Assembly: GCA_943788345.1 (NCBI GenBank)
Contig: CALSPX010000005.1
Span: 1 to 64,000 of the forward strand
Reading direction: 5' to 3'
DNA length: 64,000 bases
Source of the DNA: Ascidiaceihabitans sp023955215
Lineage (GTDB): Bacteria; Pseudomonadota; Alphaproteobacteria; Rhodobacterales; Rhodobacteraceae
Shown: positions 18,136 through 27,085 of the stretch, piece after piece
Numbering within the stretch: position 1 is the first letter of the stretch
How the letters are laid out: every line of letters starts with the position of its first letter
Position numbers and translations under genes: made by a program
The notes under the pieces: model-generated
What the model saw: only the letters and a program-made list of their open reading frames with translations
Database searches by the model: none
Told to the model about the DNA's origin: nothing

Positions 18136-19653
18136 ATGCAACCTACCAAACCCGTCGTTCTTTGTATTCTTGATGGATGGGGTTTGCGCGCCGATACGGT
18201 TGGCAACGCACCTGCTTTGGCGAACACGCCGACAATGGATCGCATTATGGCGACCTGTCCCAATGATACGTTGATAACTTATGGTCCGGATGTTGGGTTG
18301 CCAAAAGGGCAGATGGGCAATTCTGAAGTGGGCCATACGAATATTGGTGCGGGCCGTGTTGTTGCGATGGATCTGGGTCAGATCGATTTGGCGATCGAAG
18401 ACGGTAGCTTTTTTACCAACGCGGTACTGGGTAAGTTTATTGCAGATGTTAAAGCGGCGGGCGGCACGGCGCACCTGATGGGTTTACTGTCTGATGGCGG
18501 TGTTCATGGACATGTTGTGCATATGATCGCTGCGGCCAAAGCCTGTTGTGATGCGGGATTGCCTGTTGTGATCCACGCCCTTGGGGATGGGCGGGATGTA
18601 GCACCGCAATCTGTTGATGGTTATTTGGATACGCTGTTGGCTGGGTTGCCAACGGGTGTTGAGATCGCGACGCTGACGGGCCGCTATTTTGCGATGGACC
18701 GCGACAATCGTTGGGAGCGTGTGCATACAGGATTTGATGCTATCGTTCACGGTAAAGGTCCAAAAGCAGCGGATGCTAAGGCCGCTATTTCTGAGAGCTA
18801 TGCACGCGGCGAAACAGATGAATTTATTCCGGCCACTGTTCTAGGTAATTATGCGGGGGCCAAAGACGGTGACGGGTTGTTCTGTTTGAACTTCCGCGCA
18901 GACCGTGCCCGTGAAATTATGGCTGCAATTGGTCAATCTGACTTTGATGCCTTTGACACTGGGTCCCGTCCAAAGTGGGCTGGCCTGTTGGGTATGGCAC
19001 CCTATTCAGAGGCGCATAATGCCTATGTAGACACTGTTTATCCCAAAGCAGACATCGTGAACACATTGGGTGCATGGATAGCGTCCAAAGGTAAAACACA
19101 GTTTCGTTTGGCGGAAACAGAGAAGTATCCACATGTCACGTTTTTTCTAAACGGCGGTGTTGAGACACCTGCAGAGAACGAAGATCGTTTCATGCCAATG
19201 TCGCCGAAAGTGGCGACATATGACCTGCAGCCAGAGATGTCCTGCCCCGAGGTGACAGAGCAATTCGTTGCAGCGATTCATAAGGGTTATGATTTGATCG
19301 TAACCAACTATGCGAACCCTGATATGGTTGGGCATACGGGCGATATCGATGCAGGGATTGCAGCGTGTGAAGCGGTGGATGCTGGTTTGGCCAAGGTCAT
19401 TGAAGCGCTTGAGCAAGTAGGCGGTACGATGATTGTGACGGCTGATCACGGTAATTGTGAAACGATGATTGATCCAGAAACAGGCGGTCCTCACACTGCG
19501 CATACCGTAAACCCCGTGCCTGTCGCATTGGTTGGTGGGCCTGAGGGTGCGAAGCTTAGTGGCGGTCGTTTGGCAGATTTGGCGCCGACACTTTTGTATC
19601 TTATGGGCATTGAGACGCCGCCTGAGATGACCGGTAAAAACCTGATCGAATGA
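18136..19653 (+). CDS. gpmI: 2,3-bisphosphoglycerate-independent phosphoglycerate mutase
   Basis: 505 residues, normal for iPGM, the manganese-dependent glycolytic/gluconeogenic enzyme interconverting 3- and 2-phosphoglycerate. Metal and nucleophile residues are present: Asp13 in VLCILDGWGLR and Ser63 in GNSEVGHTNIGAGR. The substrate segment GDGRDVAPQS and the later metal sites NYANPDMVGHTGD and VTADHGNCETM are present too. The stop overlaps the next gene's start (ATGA), and the set continues with an EnvC-like gene and a Ctp protease. Confidence 0.97.
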   Translation: MQPTKPVVLCILDGWGLRADTVGNAPALANTPTMDRIMATCPNDTLITYGPDVGLPKGQMGNSEVGHTNIGAGRVVAMDLGQIDLAIEDGSFFTNAVLGKFIADVKAAGGTAHLMGLLSDGGVHGHVVHMIAAAKACCDAGLPVVIHALGDGRDVAPQSVDGYLDTLLAGLPTGVEIATLTGRYFAMDRDNRWERVHTGFDAIVHGKGPKAADAKAAISESYARGETDEFIPATVLGNYAGAKDGDGLFCLNFRADRAREIMAAIGQSDFDAFDTGSRPKWAGLLGMAPYSEAHNAYVDTVYPKADIVNTLGAWIASKGKTQFRLAETEKYPHVTFFLNGGVETPAENEDRFMPMSPKVATYDLQPEMSCPEVTEQFVAAIHKGYDLIVTNYANPDMVGHTGDIDAGIAACEAVDAGLAKVIEALEQVGGTMIVTADHGNCETMIDPETGGPHTAHTVNPVPVALVGGPEGAKLSGGRLADLAPTLLYLMGIETPPEMTGKNLIE

Positions 19654-20792
19654 AAAAATTAATACTCATTGTTTCGCTTTTGATTCCGCATATTGGATTT
19701 GCCCAAGACGCGGGGGCTGATGCGCGTGAAGCGTTGCGCGACTTGGTTGCGGCTTCGATCAAGTTGGATCAGTCAGACGGTGCCAGAGACCGTGTAAAGG
19801 CGTTGACTGAAACGATCCTTGCCTTTGAATCGGGTTTGACTGCGACACGTGATGGCCTTCGTCGCGCAGCGGTGCGTGAAGAGCAATTAAGTCGTAAGCT
19901 TGAGGCACGTGATAGTGAAACGGCTGCCTTTATCGGTGTTTTGCAGTCATTGGGCGCTGGGCCGTCACCCACGATCTTTTTACATCCACAGGGGCCAACA
20001 GGGACTGCACGTGCTGGGATGTTGCTGTCTGAAATGACCCCAGTTCTGAATGCGCGGGCCGCGCAGTTGCGTCAAGAAGTTGAAGAAGTTCAAATGCTGC
20101 GCCTTTTGCAGCAAGAGGCCGCGGATCAATTGCAACTGGGGCTGTCAGAGGTTCAAAGTGCGCGTGTGGCGTTAAGCACCGCAATTGCCGAGCGTACTGA
20201 CCTGCCGCGCCGATTTACCGAAGACCCTGTGCGCACGGCCATTTTAATATCGTCTTCTGAAACGTTAGAGGGTTTTGCCAGTGGCCTTTCGCAGGTGACT
20301 GAAAACGAGACGGAGATCGATCTGCCATCCCTTGATGACCGTATCGGTAGCCTACAATTGCCCGTCAAAGGGCTGTTGTTGCGCGGCATGAACGAGGCGG
20401 ATGCCGCTGGCATTGCCCGTCCGGGCATTATCTTGGCTACGCGCCCGGGCGCTTTGGTCCATGCGCCCACTGCCGCGACAATCCGTTATGTGGGTCCACT
20501 ATTGGACTATGGCAATGTCATGATTCTAGAGCCGCAAACGGACATCCTGTTTGTCTTTGCAGGTTTGGATATTACATATGGTAAAATGGGTCAGGTTATC
20601 ACCGAAGGAACGCCATTGGGCCTTATGGGTGGTTTGAAAATCACCGCCAGCGCGGATAATACCAACACGGGACTCTCAACTGTTGGTGATGGGGCTGGCA
20701 ATGGACGTTCAGAAACGCTCTATATAGAAGTAAGACAACAAAATGTTCCACAGGACCCCGTATCGTGGTTCCGCACCGACAAGGATGGATAA
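19650..20792 (+). CDS. EnvC-like murein hydrolase activator (degenerate LytM/M23 domain)
   Basis: 380 residues: signal peptide (LILIVSLLIPHIGFAQDAG), a long alpha-helical, probably coiled-coil region (about 25-220) rich in Ala/Glu/Arg, and a C-terminal LytM-fold domain. Where active M23 peptidases have the zinc-ligand His residues, this one reads VMILEPQTD and FVFAGLD, so the metal site is missing, as in EnvC-type activators that switch on amidases at division. It overlaps gpmI by four bases and is followed three bases later by the ctpA-like gene. Confidence 0.88.
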   Translation: MKKLILIVSLLIPHIGFAQDAGADAREALRDLVAASIKLDQSDGARDRVKALTETILAFESGLTATRDGLRRAAVREEQLSRKLEARDSETAAFIGVLQSLGAGPSPTIFLHPQGPTGTARAGMLLSEMTPVLNARAAQLRQEVEEVQMLRLLQQEAADQLQLGLSEVQSARVALSTAIAERTDLPRRFTEDPVRTAILISSSETLEGFASGLSQVTENETEIDLPSLDDRIGSLQLPVKGLLLRGMNEADAAGIARPGIILATRPGALVHAPTAATIRYVGPLLDYGNVMILEPQTDILFVFAGLDITYGKMGQVITEGTPLGLMGGLKITASADNTNTGLSTVGDGAGNGRSETLYIEVRQQNVPQDPVSWFRTDKDG

Positions 20793-20795
20793 GAC

Positions 20796-22130
20796 GTGAA
20801 AAAGTTCGTTATGGCCGCATTGGGCGGCACAGTGGCAGGGATTATCGCGACGACGCAGATCGCTGGTCCACTTCTTGCCCAAGAAACTGACAAACAAGAC
20901 AACGTATATGAACAGCTTGATTTGTTCGGGGATATCTTTGAACGGATCCGGTCCCAGTACGTCGAAGATGTGGACACCAGTGATCTAATCGAAGCGGCCA
21001 TTGACGGTATGCTGACATCCCTAGATCCGCACTCCAGCTACCTTTCACCAGACGATGCATCTGCGATGCGTGTTCAAACGCGCGGTGAATTTGGCGGCTT
21101 GGGCATTGAAGTGACGCAGGAAGAGGGCTTTGTAAAAGTTGTCTCTCCGATGGATGGCACACCTGCGGATGAAGCGGGAATTTTGGCGGGTGACTTTATC
21201 ACACACGTTGATGGTGAATCCGTTCTGGGCCTTACGCTTGACGATGCGGTTGGAAAAATGCGTGGCCCTGTTGGCGCTGAAATCATCATCACGGTTGTTC
21301 GTGAAGGCGAAGGTGAACCGTTTGATGTTTCCATCATCCGCGACACAATTGAACTACAGGCCGTGCGCGCCAAAACCGAAGGTGATACAGTCGTTTTGCG
21401 TGTCACAACCTTTAACGACAAGACCACACCTAATTTGACTGAAAAGTTGGCAGAAGAAGTTGCTGCCCTTGGTGGCATGGACAATGTGAATGGCTTTGTG
21501 ATTGATCTTCGCAACAACCCGGGTGGTTTGTTGACCCAAGCGATCCGTGTGTCTGATGCGTTCCTGGAAGAGGGCGAAATCGTTTCGACACGTGGCCGCA
21601 ACCCAGAAGAAGGCGATCGCTTTAACGCGGTGCCGGGTGATCTGGCTGAGGGCAAGCCGATTGTGGTTCTGATCAACGGCGGTTCTGCGTCGGCATCCGA
21701 AATTGTGGCTGGTGCGTTGCAAGACCACCGCCGTGCGATTGTCATTGGGACCAAGAGCTTTGGTAAGGGGTCTGTTCAGACCATTATGCCGCTGCGTGGT
21801 GAAGGTGCAATGCGCCTGACAACAGCACGTTATTACACGCCGTCAGGTCGTTCGATCCAAGCGCTGGGCGTTTCCCCTGATATCATCGTGGAACAACCGC
21901 GTCGTAAGCCTGAGAGCGAAGAAGATGAAGAGACTAACCGCGGTGGCCGCACCGAGGCTGATCTGCGCGGAAGCTTGAACAATGACAGTTTGTCAGAGGA
22001 TGAGATTCGCCAGATTGAAGCGGATCGTGAAAAGGCCGAAGCCTCTGCTGAACTGCGCGAGGACGATTATCAGCTGGCCTATGCCATCGATATTCTGAAA
22101 GGTCTAAGCGCATTGGGACCCAAGGAATAA
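20796..22130 (+). CDS. ctpA: S41-family C-terminal processing protease (CtpA type)
   Basis: 444 residues from a GTG start with AAGGA upstream. There is an N-terminal export signal (AALGGTVAGIIATTQIAGPL) and a PDZ domain (about 95-175: GGLGIEVTQEEGFVKVVSPM, VDGESVLGLTLDDAVGKMRG). The S41 catalytic core has the Ser in INGGSASASEIVAGAL and the Lys in IGTKSFGKGSVQT. The tail is acidic and charged (RRKPESEEDEET). It would trim periplasmic proteins at their C-termini. In this order the gene commonly follows an envC-like gene. Confidence 0.95.
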   Translation: MKKFVMAALGGTVAGIIATTQIAGPLLAQETDKQDNVYEQLDLFGDIFERIRSQYVEDVDTSDLIEAAIDGMLTSLDPHSSYLSPDDASAMRVQTRGEFGGLGIEVTQEEGFVKVVSPMDGTPADEAGILAGDFITHVDGESVLGLTLDDAVGKMRGPVGAEIIITVVREGEGEPFDVSIIRDTIELQAVRAKTEGDTVVLRVTTFNDKTTPNLTEKLAEEVAALGGMDNVNGFVIDLRNNPGGLLTQAIRVSDAFLEEGEIVSTRGRNPEEGDRFNAVPGDLAEGKPIVVLINGGSASASEIVAGALQDHRRAIVIGTKSFGKGSVQTIMPLRGEGAMRLTTARYYTPSGRSIQALGVSPDIIVEQPRRKPESEEDEETNRGGRTEADLRGSLNNDSLSEDEIRQIEADREKAEASAELREDDYQLAYAIDILKGLSALGPKE

Positions 22131-22151
22131 TTGGTCTCAGCAGCTATTTCG

Positions 22152-22184
22152 AAAACAGCCGCATAGAGATATGCAGCTGTTTTT
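22152..22184 (+). terminator. Terminator after ctpA
   Basis: AAAACAGC (22152-22159) pairs with GCTGTTTT (22176-22183), extended inside by GCAT/ATGC and followed by T residues, 20 bases after the protease stop. The rest of the gap to 22330 shows no supported gene. Confidence 0.7.
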
Positions 22185-22330
22185 GTTTGTGATGGGTTCA
22201 GCGAAGTTGGTGACAAGATACTGCCCGACGATAACGCAGGGCCGTCAAACGACGCACAAAGAGTTGAAATTGACCCAATAGGTGGCGGGGTCACACGTCT
22301 TAGTGGTTCTTTGCAGTCCATCGGCGCTAA

Positions 22331-23206
22331 TTATTCTGCGGGCGTCACCATTGTGGAAACGCGGGCCCGTTTGTTGCGTGCTCTTTTATGGCTGGCTTTG
22401 ATCATTTTCGCCCATTCTCGGAAGGGGTAGGTCATGATCGCAATCGCGTTTTTGTCCTCAACTCCGGTTTTAAGCGCACCCATCGGAGCATCACATTTTC
22501 CAGGGCTGTAGAACGTGCCGAACATCACGTCGTAGATTGGCATCACATTGGCCAAGTTCTTGCCATAGGCAGCTGGAACATCAGCGTGATGCCAGCGGTG
22601 ATAGGCAGGCGATGCGATGATGTATTTCAGTGGGCCATGCTCAAAATCCAAGTCCATATGAACGTATTTATTGTGAAGAATGTAAAAGATGATGACGAAT
22701 GGCAGCGCTTGGGGGATTTGCATCCAAGTGAGCAACAAGACATAGCTGGTTGTCATAATCATTGCTTCGAGGAAGTGAATTCGATTGGCTGTAAAGGCAT
22801 TTACATGCGTGTCAGAATGGTGCGCCGCATGTGTTGGCCAACCCCATTTTGTGTGCATCAGACGATGATTCCAGTAATCGACAAAATCTTTTGCCGCGAC
22901 ACCAATAATACAAATAATCCAAACAGGTACATTGTCCCAAATTGCCGGATCGAGGGTTGGGATGTGTAACGCTGTATATGCAGATTGGATGTAGGCGTTT
23001 GCGTCATTTAGGAAGAAAATAACGATCGCCATATTGAAGCCAGCCAAGATCAGTGTCGTGGCAGTGTTTTCAAGTGCATGCCAGCTTAGTTCGTTTTTCT
23101 TTTTGAAGATGATATAGAGGAAAAGGCACAGCGCGGCTGAAATAATGATTTCAGATTGCCAAGTTGGCTGGGCCAACCATTTTTTAAGTGCACTCAAAAA
23201 GTCCAT
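22331..23206 (-). CDS. Sterol desaturase / fatty acid hydroxylase family protein
   Basis: 291 residues from the ATG at 23206, chosen because GGAGAG precedes it; an upstream in-frame ATG at 23236 adds ten residues. This is a membrane di-iron oxygenase. It has several transmembrane helices (SEIIISAALCLFLYIIF, TATTLILAGFNMAIVIFFL, VPVWIICIIGVAAKDFV). The eight-histidine signature appears in HRLMHTKWGWPTHAAHHSDTH, LHNKYVHMD and YHRWHHAD. The substrate may be a sterol, carotenoid or fatty acid; the sequence does not decide. It stands alone. Confidence 0.92.
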   Translation of the reverse strand: MDFLSALKKWLAQPTWQSEIIISAALCLFLYIIFKKKNELSWHALENTATTLILAGFNMAIVIFFLNDANAYIQSAYTALHIPTLDPAIWDNVPVWIICIIGVAAKDFVDYWNHRLMHTKWGWPTHAAHHSDTHVNAFTANRIHFLEAMIMTTSYVLLLTWMQIPQALPFVIIFYILHNKYVHMDLDFEHGPLKYIIASPAYHRWHHADVPAAYGKNLANVMPIYDVMFGTFYSPGKCDAPMGALKTGVEDKNAIAIMTYPFREWAKMIKASHKRARNKRARVSTMVTPAE

Positions 23207-23328
23207 GTCTGCTCTCCACCAAATCACTTCATGCACCCCGATTAATAGTTTTCGGTAGTCGCTTTGGTGGTTTTAGCGGGCAAAAATGGCCAGAATTTGA
23301 CGAATTTTTGTTGTCTGTCTTGCTGCGC

Positions 23329-23700
23329 TTAGGTCGTTTCAACGCAATGACGGCGAAAGGCGCGCTTTAGCATGTCCAGTTCAGCACGCAGTAATTCGAC
23401 TTCGACGCGCATATCATCGCCCAAGGCTTCGCCTGCGATTAACGTAAAATGACCAATACGCGTGCCGTCGGCTTTATCGCCAATGGCGAAGGTTTGGACC
23501 CCGTCTGCGATTGCATCTTGAGGGATAGGTACCTGCAAGAGCCAAAGGTTATCATCAGGTTTCTCGGCCAGTTCGAAGCCCGGAACCTCTTGGTTCAGGT
23601 GGGTAACGGTGATTTGTGGTTCGCCCGGTTGGCTGTTGGAAATGACAGCTTCCCAAACGCCACGGCGTAATTTCATAGGTGTGAGGGTAAGAGTGCTCAT
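23329..23700 (-). CDS. Uncharacterised 123-residue protein, Rhodobacterales type
   Basis: Soluble, no signal peptide. The N-terminal two-thirds are beta-rich (GVWEAVISNSQPGEPQITVT, NLWLLQVPIPQDAI, GVQTFAIGDK). The C-terminus is a helical segment with charged heptads (MRVEVELLRAELDMLKRAF) that could form a coiled coil. The start ATG is eight bases after the stop of the 257-residue gene, so the two are probably cotranscribed. I do not recognise a function. Confidence 0.75.
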   Translation of the reverse strand: MSTLTLTPMKLRRGVWEAVISNSQPGEPQITVTHLNQEVPGFELAEKPDDNLWLLQVPIPQDAIADGVQTFAIGDKADGTRIGHFTLIAGEALGDDMRVEVELLRAELDMLKRAFRRHCVETT

Positions 23701-23708
23701 ATTTTTTC

Positions 23709-24482
23709 CTACATCGCTGTGCGTGGGCGACGCGTGAAGGTTAATTCACGCAAAACAACTTGGTTCATTTCTGGACCTTCAAAAATCAAATCAATCCATG
23801 CCTTTTCAACCCGTTTTTCATTTAGATTCGAGTAGGCCAGATCAAATTCAACAACGATATCGGCCTCGTGCAACGGCAGTTCGCGCACAATCTGTTCGGT
23901 TTTTGGACCGTGTTTGATATTTAGACGGGCAAAGATCTCAAGCGGCTTTTCCATCTCGATGATAGAGCTCATCCGCAAAAGATGGTTTCGATTGAGGCCA
24001 TTGGTGGCACCAGATGGCAGATCGATAACCAAAGACAAGAATGAGCCATCAAACTTGAAAACATCCATGCGCACGCCATAGGGGGCGAGGTCTTCTTCAC
24101 GTTGGTTTCGCAACTGGCGCAAGGTCAGCTCCGAAAGCTGGCAGTCGTGAAACAGTGTCGCTTCACTGCCCAACATTGATTTTGTTTGGACTGAAGACAT
24201 GCCGGGGTTTTGCAAAGGACCGCGCCATAATTTGGGGCGCCATGCCCAGTCGGCATTGTGTGGGCGTGGGAAACTGTTGGAGCCAATAATCGGCAAAGCC
24301 AGACGTTCATCCGCCTTGTAAATGAGGCGATCCAAGTGGGACCGAAGCAAACGGGCGGTTGTGCGGATTTGACGTAACCTGCTTAACTTTGTGCTGCCTG
24401 CTATACGGGCGGCACGCGCCCATTGGCGCATGGACCGACGGTGCATCAAACGGTCGAGTATCGAGATAGGGTTTTCGCTCAT
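23709..24482 (-). CDS. DUF6478-like uncharacterised protein
   Basis: 257 residues with a strongly basic helical N-terminus (DRLMHRRSMRQWARAARIAG...RQIRTTARLLRSHLDRL) and then a mixed alpha/beta body with conserved-looking segments DWAWRPKLWRGPL, KSMLGSEATLFHDCQLSEL and VFKFDGSFLSLVIDLP. There is no signal peptide or transmembrane helix. I recall this as a conserved Rhodobacterales family annotated DUF6478, but could not check. It is paired with the 123-residue gene downstream. Confidence 0.72.
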   Translation of the reverse strand: MSENPISILDRLMHRRSMRQWARAARIAGSTKLSRLRQIRTTARLLRSHLDRLIYKADERLALPIIGSNSFPRPHNADWAWRPKLWRGPLQNPGMSSVQTKSMLGSEATLFHDCQLSELTLRQLRNQREEDLAPYGVRMDVFKFDGSFLSLVIDLPSGATNGLNRNHLLRMSSIIEMEKPLEIFARLNIKHGPKTEQIVRELPLHEADIVVEFDLAYSNLNEKRVEKAWIDLIFEGPEMNQVVLRELTFTRRPRTAM

Positions 24483-24533
24483 GATTCCACTATTGCCCTG
24501 TTTCCGTTTCGGAAAAAATCTAGGGATGTGTGA

Positions 24534-25208
24534 TCATTCAAAAAAACCTGCAAGTGTAGCGCGAAGCCCTTTTTTAGGCTGAGTTTCGATTGGAGATGTT
24601 TGGACCACAACATCTTGAGCAATGGTAGCGTCATGTGATGTCTTAATCATGTTTTGAAGCATGGACGCACCGCGTGCGCCTTGTGCGTCACTTTCAACAG
24701 GTGAAAACAACGCGAGGCTTAGGTCATGGCCGTCGATTTTGGTCGCTGTACGTAGATGCGTTTTGGGAAGACCTAGCGGCGGATTTTCTGTTGTTGCACG
24801 CACAACCTCTGGTCCACCTTCGGTCATGGTCTCGACCTTGGTTGAGTTGCTAGCGTTCATGATGTCATCCAAGCTAACGCCGTTGGCTTTGCTCTTCGCG
24901 ACACTAGCAGTCAGCAGCCCAATTGGCGCATCTAGCGCACCATTCTCTGCGTCTAATAAATCACATCGCGCCATAGCAGCGAATTTTTGCGTCAGGCTGG
25001 ATGGCTCGATGCAATATCCTGATGGTGGCACAAGGGTGACGGCACCTGAGGCCATCTGTGCTTTGAGCAATGGAACCATAGGTGTCGTTTCTGGTGTTAC
25101 GTCATTTGCCTTTTCTAGTAAGCTAAATGACGTCCCTTCAGCGCAGGCTGACAACGTTAGAAACGTTGCCAGCCCCAGAACGGTCTTTTTACAGATCCCA
25201 GTATGCAT
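24534..25208 (-). CDS. Predicted lipoprotein overlapping the end of ilvD
   Basis: 224 residues from the ATG at 25208; ATG 25217 is an alternative. Starts further upstream would run deep into ilvD. The N-terminus KKTVLGLATFLTLSACAEG is a lipoprotein signal with lipobox LSAC. The rest is a periplasmic domain with ASGAVTLVPPSGYCIEPSSL and AMARCDLLDAENG, likely a disulphide pair. The start overlaps ilvD by about 20 bp. The function is unknown. Confidence 0.8.
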   Translation of the reverse strand: MHTGICKKTVLGLATFLTLSACAEGTSFSLLEKANDVTPETTPMVPLLKAQMASGAVTLVPPSGYCIEPSSLTQKFAAMARCDLLDAENGALDAPIGLLTASVAKSKANGVSLDDIMNASNSTKVETMTEGGPEVVRATTENPPLGLPKTHLRTATKIDGHDLSLALFSPVESDAQGARGASMLQNMIKTSHDATIAQDVVVQTSPIETQPKKGLRATLAGFFE

Positions 25209-26952
25209 GACGCTCATCTTTTGCACCAGGATGTGTGACAGCGCCTTTGTATGCGCCACCCACCAACTGTGCGTATTTCCAAAGTGCACCCGCGCCGTAG
25301 ATTGTGTCGCGTGGGCCTTTCCAGTTTGCTTTGCGTTCGGCAAGCTCTTCGTCAGTCAACGCAACGTCGAGTGTGCCTTCAATAGCGTTGAGCGTAATGA
25401 CATCGCCGTCTTGAAGCAATGCAATCGGTCCGCCGTGTGCAGCCTCTGGACCAACGTGACCTACGCAGAAACCGCGTGTTGCGCCGCTGAACCTACCGTC
25501 AGTGATTAGCGCAACTTTCTTGCCCATGCCTTGGCCAGAAAGGGCAGCCGTTGTTGCCAACATTTCGCGCATTCCTGGACCGCCAGCTGGGCCTTCGTTG
25601 CGAATAACGAACACGTCACCTTCTTCGTAGGTGCGGTTTTGTACGGCTTCAAACGCGTCTTGTTCGCATTCAAATACGCGGGCAGGGCCAGTGAATAACT
25701 GGTGCTGCGCTTCCATTCCCGCCACTTTAACAATCGCACCTTCAGGGGCTAGGTTGCCTTTAAGGCCAACAACGCCGCCAGTTTTGGTTAGCGGTGTTTC
25801 GACTGAGTAGATGACTTTGCCATCGGCTTGGCGCGTGATTTTGTCCAGCTCTTCACCCATGGAATTGCCAGTGACTGTCATGCAATCTTCGTGAATAAGA
25901 CCTGCTTTGCGCAACTCATTCATTACAACAGGAACGCCGCCAGCTTCGTACATGTCTTTTGCTACGTACTGTCCGCCAGGCTTCAGATCGACAAAGTAAG
26001 GTGTGTCGCGGAAGATTTCGCAAACATCATCAAGAAAGAAGTCGATGCCAGCTTCGTGCGCCATTGCTGGCAAGTGCAAACCAGCGTTGGTTGATCCGCC
26101 AGTACAGGCAACAATGCGCGCCGCGTTTTCGAGTGCTTTGCGTGTGACGATGTCACGGGCGCGGATGTTCTTTTCAATTAAGTTCATGACCGCAGCGCCA
26201 GATGCTTGGGCATATTCATCGCGTGAAGTGTACGGTGCAGGCGCGCCAGATGAGTTTGGCAATGCAAGGCCGATAGCTTCAGACACACAGGCCATCGTGT
26301 TGGCTGTGAACTGACCGCCACATGCGCCAGCAGATGGGCATGCTACGCGCTCAAGTACTTCAAGCGCGGCTTCGGTCATTGTGCCATTTTGGAAGTTACC
26401 AACCGCTTCGAACATGTCTTGAACAGTCAGGTCACGATCTGCGAATTCTGCAGGTACGTCAGCGCCTTTAGGCGCTTTGCCCGGGAGGATAGAGCCACCG
26501 TACAAGAAGACGGATGGAACGTTCAAACGCAGCATCGCCATCATCATGCCCGGTAGGGACTTATCACACCCGGCAAGGCCAACCAAAGCATCGTAGCAAT
26601 GGCCGCGCATTGTAAGTTCAACGGTATCAGCAATCGCTTCACGCGATGCCAAAGAAGAACGCATGCCTTCGTGGCCCATCGCGATACCGTCTGTCACGGT
26701 GATTGTTGTGAATTCGCGTGGTGTGCCTTGGGCTCCCGAAACGCCAACTTTAACAGACTGTGCCTGACGGTTTAGGGAGATGTTGCAAGGTGCCGCTTCG
26801 TTCCAACATGTTGCCACGCCAACCAAAGGCTGGTGAATTTCTTCTTCAGTCATGTTCATCGCGTAATAGTAAGAACGGTGCGGTGCGCGCGCCGGTCCTT
26901 CGGTGACGTGACGGCTTGGCAGTTTGGATTTGTCGAATTTACCTGCAGACAT
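25189..26952 (-). CDS. ilvD: Dihydroxy-acid dehydratase
   Basis: 587 residues; the Fe-S enzyme of valine, leucine and isoleucine synthesis that dehydrates 2,3-dihydroxy acids to 2-oxo acids. Family segments are VGVATCWNEAAPCNISL, VTDGIAMGHEGMRSSLASRE, LVGLAGCDKSLPGMMMAM (conserved Fe-S Cys), ACGGQFTANTM, ACTGGSTNAGLHLPA and the C-terminal GRFSGATRGFCVGHVGPEA. The start is supported by GGGGAGAG. It is divergent from the CPBP gene. Confidence 0.97.
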   Translation of the reverse strand: MSAGKFDKSKLPSRHVTEGPARAPHRSYYYAMNMTEEEIHQPLVGVATCWNEAAPCNISLNRQAQSVKVGVSGAQGTPREFTTITVTDGIAMGHEGMRSSLASREAIADTVELTMRGHCYDALVGLAGCDKSLPGMMMAMLRLNVPSVFLYGGSILPGKAPKGADVPAEFADRDLTVQDMFEAVGNFQNGTMTEAALEVLERVACPSAGACGGQFTANTMACVSEAIGLALPNSSGAPAPYTSRDEYAQASGAAVMNLIEKNIRARDIVTRKALENAARIVACTGGSTNAGLHLPAMAHEAGIDFFLDDVCEIFRDTPYFVDLKPGGQYVAKDMYEAGGVPVVMNELRKAGLIHEDCMTVTGNSMGEELDKITRQADGKVIYSVETPLTKTGGVVGLKGNLAPEGAIVKVAGMEAQHQLFTGPARVFECEQDAFEAVQNRTYEEGDVFVIRNEGPAGGPGMREMLATTAALSGQGMGKKVALITDGRFSGATRGFCVGHVGPEAAHGGPIALLQDGDVITLNAIEGTLDVALTDEELAERKANWKGPRDTIYGAGALWKYAQLVGGAYKGAVTHPGAKDERHAYWDL

Positions 26953-27027
26953 AGGTTCTCTCCCCTAAAAAGATGTTTGCACTGGCATACCCAAGGGGCC
27001 GCTTCGCTGCAAGCGTCACATCAGCGG

Positions 27028-27056
27028 TTGACCCTCCTTGTGCGTCTCGATTAAAT
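27028..27056 (+). promoter_or_regulatory. Sigma-70-like promoter for the CPBP gene
   Basis: TTGACC at 27028-27033, a 17-bp spacer, and TTAAAT at 27051-27056, about 30 bp before the chosen start codon. The match is good for a housekeeping promoter. It lies in the divergent ilvD/CPBP gap. Confidence 0.5.
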
Positions 27057-27085
27057 TTTAAGACTAACGCTAAGGATGATTGGCC

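Noticed and set aside
22186..22430. Plus-strand open frame crossing the ctpA-desaturase gap
   Set aside because: There is no start with a ribosome site, it runs antisense into the desaturase gene, and it has no recognisable family.
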